From Erwinia psidii (GTDB lineage: Bacteria > Pseudomonadota > Gammaproteobacteria > Enterobacterales > Enterobacteriaceae): a DNA stretch of 64,000 nt. Shown here piece after piece: positions 58,278 to 64,000 of this stretch. Location of the stretch: positions 124,001 to 188,000 of the forward strand of contig NZ_RHHM01000003.1 of NCBI RefSeq assembly GCF_003846135.1, given 5' to 3'. A model generated the notes under the pieces. That model saw only the letters and a program-made list of their open reading frames with translations, made no database searches and had not been told where the DNA came from. Every line of letters starts with the position of its first letter. Within the stretch, counting starts at the first letter, position 1. The translations under genes were made by a program, and so were the position numbers.

Positions 58278-59567
58278 ATGAAAACAATCTATGATTTTAT
58301 CGGCATTGGTATCGGTCCATTTAACCTGGGGCTGGCCTGCCTGAGTGAGCCGGTGGAAAATCTCAACGGCGTATTCCTTGACCAAAATCCCGGCTTTGAC
58401 TGGCACACCGGAATGATGCTGGAAAGCGCGCATTTGCAAACGCCCTTTATGGCCGATCTGGTGACGCTGGCCGATCCAACCAGCCCTTACAGCCTGCTCA
58501 ACTATATGAAACAGCGAGGAAAACTATACTCTTTCTATATCCGGGAGGATTTTTTCCTGATGCGTAAAGAGTATAACCAGTATTGCCAGTGGGCAGCGGC
58601 CAGGCTGAGTAATCTGCGTTGGAACACTCGTGTTGACTACGTTAGCTTCGACGAGAACGAACAGTGCTACAGCGTGCGGACCGTTGATACCGTCAGCGGC
58701 AGCACTCAACAGTGGTATGCCCGCCAGCTGGTATTAGGAACCGGTCCGCAGGCCTGGATGCCTGCGTGCAGTCGTCCACATCGCGACCGTCTGACGCACT
58801 CCAGTGAATACCTGGTCGATAAGGCCGCGCTGCAACAGAAAAAGTCGATCACCGTGCTTGGCAGCGGTCAGAGTGCTGCCGAGATCTATTACGATCTGTT
58901 GAGCGATATTGATAAGTACGACTACCAGCTCAACTGGATCACCCGTGCACCCCGTTTCTATCCGCTGGAATACACCAAGCTGACGCTGGAGATGACGTCA
59001 CCAGAATGGATTGACTATTTCCACGATCTGCCTGCGGCGAAACGTGATGAACTCAATGCCCGTCATAAAAATCTCTATAAGGGAATTAACAGCAGTCTGA
59101 TTAACGATATCTACGATCTGATGTACATCAAACGTCTTGATGGCGAGTTGAACGTTAATCTGTTCACCCATGCTGAACTCTGCGATATGCGCCGCACAGC
59201 CGACGGTGAGCTTGAACTGTTTCTTCATCAGCAGGAACAGGGACAGGATTTCACCCGGCGTACCGAGGGACTGATAATGGCGACCGGTTATCATTATCAG
59301 CCCCCGATGTTTATCGAAGGCATCGCCCGACGCCTGCGTTGGGATGAAAAAGGCCGTTATGACGTGCAGCGTAACTACAGCATTGACCATCATAACCAGG
59401 TCTTTGTGCAGAACGCTGAGCTGCACACTCATGGTTTCGTCACCCCGGATCTGGGGATGGCCTGCTACCGTAATTCCGTATTGCTGCGCGAACTGGCGGG
59501 ACGGGAGGTGTATCCCATTGAACGCCAAATCGCTTTCCAAACTTTCCCGGCACAAACGGAGCGTTGA
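58278..59567 (+). CDS. dfoA: DfoA, cadaverine N-monooxygenase
   Basis: 429 residues from ATG 58278 (MKTIYDFIGIGIGPFNLGLA); an in-frame GTG at 58266 overlaps the dfoJ stop and is less likely. It belongs to the IucD/lysine N6-hydroxylase family. FAD-binding GIGIGPFNLGLA is at 8–19, the NADPH motif is in VLGSGQSAAEIYYDL and GYHYQPP is near the C-terminus. It hydroxylates cadaverine to N-hydroxycadaverine with NADPH and O2. The gene starts 8 bp after dfoJ. Confidence 0.93.
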   Translation: MKTIYDFIGIGIGPFNLGLACLSEPVENLNGVFLDQNPGFDWHTGMMLESAHLQTPFMADLVTLADPTSPYSLLNYMKQRGKLYSFYIREDFFLMRKEYNQYCQWAAARLSNLRWNTRVDYVSFDENEQCYSVRTVDTVSGSTQQWYARQLVLGTGPQAWMPACSRPHRDRLTHSSEYLVDKAALQQKKSITVLGSGQSAAEIYYDLLSDIDKYDYQLNWITRAPRFYPLEYTKLTLEMTSPEWIDYFHDLPAAKRDELNARHKNLYKGINSSLINDIYDLMYIKRLDGELNVNLFTHAELCDMRRTADGELELFLHQQEQGQDFTRRTEGLIMATGYHYQPPMFIEGIARRLRWDEKGRYDVQRNYSIDHHNQVFVQNAELHTHGFVTPDLGMACYRNSVLLRELAGREVYPIERQIAFQTFPAQTER

Positions 59568-59568
59568 A

Positions 59569-61923
59569 ATGACACAGCCGCCTTTATTCAGCACCTCACG
59601 CCCGGCAGGGCATTTTACTCTCCGCCCAATGCAGCCCGGCGATGCTCCCTTAATTCACGGCTGGGTGACGCAAGACTACGCGCGCTTTTGGGGAATGCAG
59701 CACGACAGCCTTGAGCAGGTGGCCTCCTTCTACCAGACACTGACCGCAGGCAATCCACAGGCCGCGCTGATCGGCTGCTGCGATGACAGGCCGGTGTTTC
59801 TGATGGAGTTTTATCAGGCAGGCCAGGATGAGGTCGGCAAATTTTACCCGGCACAGGACGGCGATTACGGTATGCATATTCTGATTGCCCCGGCCAGTAA
59901 GCCTGTTAAGCAGTTTAGCTGGCAGGTATTTACCGTGGTAATGGATTACATGTTCAGCCTGCCTGAGGTGCAGCGGGTGGTGGTCGAGCCGGATATTCGC
60001 AACAACAAAATTCACCCATTAAACAAACGTGCCGGTTTTCGTTACCAGTACACCATTGATATGGGACATAAAATCGCGTGGTTGGCTTTCTGCCAGCGCG
60101 AAGATTACCAACACTCTCTGATGCAGGAAACGTTGACCATGAACAGTAGCCATACTTTGCTTACCGGCAGCCATCTCTCCGGTGATAACTGGGCACAGGC
60201 CAACCGGATGTTGATCCGCAAAGCACTTGCCGAATTTGCCCACGAACTGATTATCACCCCCTCCGCACTGGGTAACGATCGTTACTCGGTTGCCGTACCC
60301 GCGGGCGAGGCGGACTACCAGTTTACCGCACGCCGACTGGCGCTGGATCACTGGGAAATTGATGCAAACTCGCTGATCAAACAGGAAAATGGCCACCCAC
60401 TGACGCTGGATGCGCTTCAGTTTATCGTCGAGTTTAATCAGCAAATCGGCATCCCACAGAATCTGCTGGCGGTGTATATGGAAGAGATCACCAGTACCCT
60501 GTGCAGTAGCGTATTTAAGTTACAGAAAAACAACCCGGACAGTAACGCGCTGGTCAACGCCGACTTCCAGACCGTTGAAGCGGCAATGACCGAAGGCCAT
60601 CCGTGCTTTGTGGCTAACAATGGTCGCATTGGTTTTGACGCCCGCGATTATCTGGCCTATGCACCGGAAGCCGCCACGCCGGTTAATCTGGTATGGGTGG
60701 CGGTACACCTGCGTAATGCCCATTTTTCCAGCCTCAGCGATCTGGACTACGAACTGCTGATGCGCGATGAGCTGGGACAGGCAACGATGGACGCCTTTAA
60801 CAGCCTGCTGTCACAACAGGGCGTTTCACCGGACGACTATCTGTTTATGCCAGTTCATCCCTGGCAGTGGCAGAATAAGTTGCTGACCGTTTTTGCACCA
60901 GATATTGCCAATCGCGATATTATTTATCTTGGCGCGGGCGACGATCAATATCAGGCTCAGCAGTCAATCCGCACCTTCTTCAACCGCAGCCATCCTGATA
61001 AGCGCTATGTGAAAACCGCCCTGTCCGTACTGAATATGGGCTTTATGCGCGGTCTTTCACCGTACTATATGGCGACGACCCCAGCGATCAATGAATGGCT
61101 CCAGACGTTGGTGGCAAAAGACGCCTGGTTGCAGCGCTGCGACTTCCGTATCCTGCGTGAAGTGGCGGCGGTTGGCTACCACAACCGCTATTATGAGCGT
61201 GCTATTACCGGTGACTCTGCCTGGAAAAAAATGTTTGCCGCGCTGTGGCGTGATAACCCGGTTGTACAGTTGCAACCCGGCCAGCGTCTGATGACCATGG
61301 CCGCTTTCCTGCACGTTGATCAGTATCAGAAACCGCTGCTGCCTGCCCTGATTGCCGATTCAGGCCTTGAGGCTCGCGAGTGGATAAAACGCTATCTCAC
61401 CTGCTACCTTAGCCCGTTGCTACACTGTTTTTATCAGCATGACCTGGTGTTTATGCCACACGGCGAAAACCTGATCCTGCAACTGGAAAACAATGTACCG
61501 GTCGCCGCCTGGATGAAAGATATTGGTGAAGAAATTGCGGTGATGAACCCGGATGCGATCCTGCCTGAGAAAGTGCAGCGTCTGGCGGTGGATGTACCGG
61601 AAGATCTCAAGCTGCTGTCAGTGTTCACCGACGTGTTTGACTGTATCTTCCGTTTTATCAGCGCGATCCTCGACCAGTCCGGCACCCTGCCAGAAGAACA
61701 GTTCTGGCAGGCCGTGGCTGACTGCGTGAAGGAGTATCAACAGGCGCATCCTCAGCTGGCGAGCAAATTTGCCCGTTACGATCTTTTTACCGCTGAGTTT
61801 CCCCGTTCGTGCCTGAACCGTTTGCAACTGGCTAATAACCAGCAGATGATCAACCTGTCAGACCCGGCAGAAAACCTTAAATTTGCCGGAACGTTGGTCA
61901 ATCCGATTGCCGCGTTGCGGTAA
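59569..61923 (+). CDS. dfoC: DfoC, fused acyltransferase and NIS siderophore synthetase
   Basis: 784 residues from ATG 59569, 1 bp past the dfoA stop. Residues about 10–185 form a GNAT-type siderophore acetyltransferase domain (FTLRPMQPGDAPLIHGWV, KIHPLNKRAGF). Residues about 200–784 are an IucA/IucC-type NRPS-independent synthetase with GHPCFVANNGRIGFDARDY and MPVHPWQWQNK. It should make N-hydroxy-N-succinylcadaverine and then condense and cyclise it to desferrioxamine. The same fusion occurs in Erwinia amylovora DfoC, which supports the assignment. Confidence 0.93.
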   Translation: MTQPPLFSTSRPAGHFTLRPMQPGDAPLIHGWVTQDYARFWGMQHDSLEQVASFYQTLTAGNPQAALIGCCDDRPVFLMEFYQAGQDEVGKFYPAQDGDYGMHILIAPASKPVKQFSWQVFTVVMDYMFSLPEVQRVVVEPDIRNNKIHPLNKRAGFRYQYTIDMGHKIAWLAFCQREDYQHSLMQETLTMNSSHTLLTGSHLSGDNWAQANRMLIRKALAEFAHELIITPSALGNDRYSVAVPAGEADYQFTARRLALDHWEIDANSLIKQENGHPLTLDALQFIVEFNQQIGIPQNLLAVYMEEITSTLCSSVFKLQKNNPDSNALVNADFQTVEAAMTEGHPCFVANNGRIGFDARDYLAYAPEAATPVNLVWVAVHLRNAHFSSLSDLDYELLMRDELGQATMDAFNSLLSQQGVSPDDYLFMPVHPWQWQNKLLTVFAPDIANRDIIYLGAGDDQYQAQQSIRTFFNRSHPDKRYVKTALSVLNMGFMRGLSPYYMATTPAINEWLQTLVAKDAWLQRCDFRILREVAAVGYHNRYYERAITGDSAWKKMFAALWRDNPVVQLQPGQRLMTMAAFLHVDQYQKPLLPALIADSGLEAREWIKRYLTCYLSPLLHCFYQHDLVFMPHGENLILQLENNVPVAAWMKDIGEEIAVMNPDAILPEKVQRLAVDVPEDLKLLSVFTDVFDCIFRFISAILDQSGTLPEEQFWQAVADCVKEYQQAHPQLASKFARYDLFTAEFPRSCLNRLQLANNQQMINLSDPAENLKFAGTLVNPIAALR

Positions 61924-61961
61924 AAAGAACATTGAATCAGTATAAAACTGGTGTATGTTGA

Positions 61962-61989
61962 CGCGGTCGCTCCGGTGACCGCGTTTTTT
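61962..61989 (+). terminator. Intrinsic terminator between dfoC and the exporter gene
   Basis: CGCGGTC (61962–61968) with GACCGCG (61977–61983), then six T residues. The exporter starts 26 bp later, so it needs read-through or its own promoter. Confidence 0.85.
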
Positions 61990-62014
61990 ATTATTATTGC
62001 TGGAAGGAGCTTGC

Positions 62015-63250
62015 ATGGCCTCATTTATTCCGGTGTCGGTGCTGACACGCCGCCATCTGATTTTTCCTTTTTCCCTCGTGCTTTTTGAGTTCGCCACCTA
62101 TATCGCCCACGATATGATCCAGCCGGGAATGCTGCTGGTAACCAGTGAGTTTAACGTTGGGCCGGAGTGGGTTTCCGCCTCGCTTACCGCCTATCTGATC
62201 GGCGGCATTGTACTGCAATGGCTGCTGGGGCCGCTTTCTGACAAGCTTGGCCGCCGCCCGGTGATGCTCGCCGGCGTCACTTTCTTTATGCTGACCTGTT
62301 TTGCCACCCACTGGGTACAGAACATCGAGCAATTTATCCTGATGCGGTTCTTACAGGGAGTGAGTCTCTGTTTTATTGCTGCGGTGGGTTATGCCGCCAT
62401 TCAGGAAGCCTTTGATGAAGCGCTGAGTATAAAGATAATGGCGTTGATGGCTAACATTGCCCTGCTGGCTCCGTTGGCAGGCCCACTGGCCGGTGCCGCG
62501 TTTCTGTCAGTCAGCGACTGGCGCAGTATGTTCTGGCTGTTTGGTGCCATTTCCGCGGTGGCGTTGTCCGGGCTGTGGTTTACCATGCCGGAAACCTCCG
62601 GCGACAGAACCACTTCTGTCTCGCTGAAATCTCTGGGTAAAGGCTACGCTAAACTGCTAGCTGAACGCCAGATAGTGCGTGGGTCCATCGCCCTTGGGCT
62701 GGTGTCAGTGCCCTGTCTCGCCTGGGTAGCACTGTCACCGGTTATTCTTATTCATGACGCAGGGCTGAGCAAAATGACCTACGCCCTGCTGCAACTGCCG
62801 GTATTTTTAGCGATGATCGCCGGTAATCTGACGATGGGGTACCTCGCCGGACGTTTGCCCCTCGAACAGCCGATGCGGATCGCGGCCTGGCCGGTACTCG
62901 GTGGGCTGATACTTGCAGCAGTCTGCACCGCCGTGGATCCTCAAAGCTATCTGTGGCTGACCGCCGGGCTGAGTCTGTATGGTTTTGGTACCGGGCTGGT
63001 CAGTGCCGGTCTGTATCGGCTGACGCTGTTTTCCAGCGAAGCGGGTAAGGGTAGCGTGGCGGCGATGCTCGGTATGTTGAGCATCATTATCTTCGCCATC
63101 GGCATCGAACTGGCAAAAGCAGGTTATTTCAGGGGAGGCAGCGGCTGGTTCAGCGCGGTAAATCTGCTGTGTGGTCTGTTGTGGTTCTGGCTGTTACGGG
63201 CTTTTTTAGAAGAGAGAAAGCGTCGCACGACAATCCATCCCACCGAATAA
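62015..63250 (+). CDS. dfoS: MFS exporter, MdfA-like, probable desferrioxamine efflux (DfoS)
   Basis: 411 residues, about 12 TM helices. The start at ATG 62015 follows GGAAGGAGC. Similarity to MdfA is close: FEFATYIAHDMIQPGML, LGPLSDKLGRRPVMLAG, LMANIALLAPLAGPLAG. In Pantoea an MFS gene at this place in the dfo cluster is called dfoS; its role as the siderophore exporter is inferred from context. A terminator separates it from dfoC. Confidence 0.85.
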   Translation: MASFIPVSVLTRRHLIFPFSLVLFEFATYIAHDMIQPGMLLVTSEFNVGPEWVSASLTAYLIGGIVLQWLLGPLSDKLGRRPVMLAGVTFFMLTCFATHWVQNIEQFILMRFLQGVSLCFIAAVGYAAIQEAFDEALSIKIMALMANIALLAPLAGPLAGAAFLSVSDWRSMFWLFGAISAVALSGLWFTMPETSGDRTTSVSLKSLGKGYAKLLAERQIVRGSIALGLVSVPCLAWVALSPVILIHDAGLSKMTYALLQLPVFLAMIAGNLTMGYLAGRLPLEQPMRIAAWPVLGGLILAAVCTAVDPQSYLWLTAGLSLYGFGTGLVSAGLYRLTLFSSEAGKGSVAAMLGMLSIIIFAIGIELAKAGYFRGGSGWFSAVNLLCGLLWFWLLRAFLEERKRRTTIHPTE

Positions 63251-63255
63251 ATGAC

Positions 63256-63277
63256 GGGCGGAACCTTTATTCCGCCC
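63256..63277. terminator. Bidirectional terminator between dfoS and lpxM
   Basis: GGGCGGAA (63256–63263) pairs perfectly with TTCCGCCC (63270–63277) between converging genes. Confidence 0.65.
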
Positions 63278-63292
63278 CCCACCTTGCCAACG

Positions 63293-64000
63293 TCACTTCC
63301 TGCGATACAGATCCTCACGTCTGTAGGGTTCAGTTTCACCCTCCTTACGCGTTTTCAGCACCTTGAGTATCCAGGTATACTGCTCTGGGTTTGGCCGGAC
63401 AAAGTTTTCCACTTCCTCGTTCATACGGCGCGCCAGCCTGTGGTCATCCGCATCAAGCAAATCATCCATCGGCTGGCGAAGATACACATCCAGCCGGTGG
63501 GTTTTGCCATTATAAACCGGGAACAGGGGTACCACTCTGGCACGGCAGACTCTCATCAGCCGCCCCACTGCCGGTAAGGTGGCTTTATAAGTGGCAAAAA
63601 AATCCACAAACTCACTCTGCTTTGCGCCATGATCCTGATCCGGCAGATAGTAGCCCCAGTACCCCTGACGTATTGAGCTGATAAAGGGTTTAATTCCATC
63701 CTTTCTGGCATGCATGCGGCCGCCAAAACGTCGGCGGAGTGCATTCCAGACATAATCCATTAGCGGATTACGCTGATTGTGGAACATCGCCGCCATCTTC
63801 TGGCCCTCAGATGCCAGCAGCATCGCCGGGATATCTACCGCCCAGCCATGTGGCACAAGAAAAATCACGTTCTGCTCAGTCGCCTGCAGGTTGTCGATAA
63901 TTTCCCTGTTATGCCAGGTAATACGTTGGCGGGCACGTGCTGGCCGCAACGCCAGTTCGCCCATCATCACCAGTGACTGCGGTGCAGTGGCAAACATCTG
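63293..64000 (-). CDS. lpxM: Lipid A myristoyltransferase LpxM (partial, N-terminus off window)
   Basis: The last 236 codons of an LPLAT-family acyltransferase; the 5' end lies beyond 64000, and the internal ATG at 63997 is not the start (it aligns with about residue 89 of 323-residue E. coli LpxM). The catalytic HX4D motif is [26 protein letters not shown] and [17 protein letters not shown] are characteristic. It adds the secondary myristate to lipid A at the inner membrane. In E. coli it directly converges on pykA; here 9 kb of accessory DNA lies between. Confidence 0.96.
   Translation of the reverse strand, partial: QMFATAPQSLVMMGELALRPARARQRITWHNREIIDNLQATEQNVIFLVPHGWAVDIPAMLLASEGQKMAAMFHNQRNPLMDYVWNALRRRFGGRMHARKDGIKPFISSIRQGYWGYYLPDQDHGAKQSEFVDFFATYKATLPAVGRLMRVCRARVVPLFPVYNGKTHRLDVYLRQPMDDLLDADDHRLARRMNEEVENFVRPNPEQYTWILKVLKTRKEGETEPYRREDLYRRK

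Overview
The window is a chromosomal segment of a gamma-proteobacterium of the order Enterobacterales. Gene order and protein sequence follow the Escherichia coli min/rnd/fadD, yoaA–yoaE, manXYZ, cspC–kdgR–prc–proQ, letAB–rsmF, holE–exoX–ptrB and purT–eda–zwf–pykA–lpxM blocks. The direct minE–rnd junction, the desferrioxamine operon between pykA and lpxM and several missing E. coli genes point to the Erwiniaceae (Pantoea/Erwinia clade). Genus is inferred from memory of the families, not from a search.

Layout. 1–1474: ycgN (cut by the left edge), ycgM, ycgL. 1630–3448: the minCDE division-site operon. 3501–10026 (minus): rnd, fadD, the Slp-type lipoprotein yeaY, tsaB, the Fe-S helicase yoaA. 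10318–19008: yoaB, a secreted alpha/beta hydrolase coupled to yoaH, pabB–nudL, sdaA, the phosphodiesterase pdeD, the TerC-type yoaE. 19535–22751: manXYZ–yobD. 22755–27259: rlmA, cspC, a decayed yobF, a metallo-beta-lactamase-fold hydrolase, yebO, yobH, kdgR. 27452–33355: yebQ, htpX, prc, proQ, msrC. 33587–38974: letA–letB–rsmF. About 39137–39240: the sRNA SdsR, recognised from its conserved sequence. 39338–47364: yebY–copD–copC, holE, a nitrilase-family hydrolase, exoX, ptrB, yebE, a sugar isomerase-like protein, yebG with a perfect LexA box. 47502–54407: purT with a PurR box, eda, zwf, a broken hexR, pykA.

54408–63290 is accessory DNA between pykA and lpxM. It has two parts. The first (about 54.5–56.4 kb) is AT-rich and holds a small unrecognised two-gene unit on the minus strand: a 98-residue glycine-rich peptide overlapping an 82-residue protein with two hydrophobic segments. 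This looks like a class II microcin/bacteriocin with its immunity protein. It is flanked by two degenerate direct copies of a 430–520 bp sequence, one of which carries a 9-copy heptanucleotide tract. The second part is a four-gene desferrioxamine siderophore operon (dfoJ, dfoA, a fused dfoC, and an MdfA-like exporter). Its promoter has a Fur box in the -35/-10 spacer and a near-consensus CRP site upstream.

The other strong observations are gene losses and decay. edd is absent between zwf and eda, while its regulator hexR is disrupted by lesions in its DNA-binding helix and by two frameshifts. yobF survives only as a frameshifted remnant upstream of an intact cspC. mntP and mgrB are missing from their usual places. 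A short ORF followed at once by an intrinsic terminator upstream of zwf has the architecture of a leader-peptide attenuator. A structured, terminator-ended stretch upstream of cspC is a candidate new small RNA.
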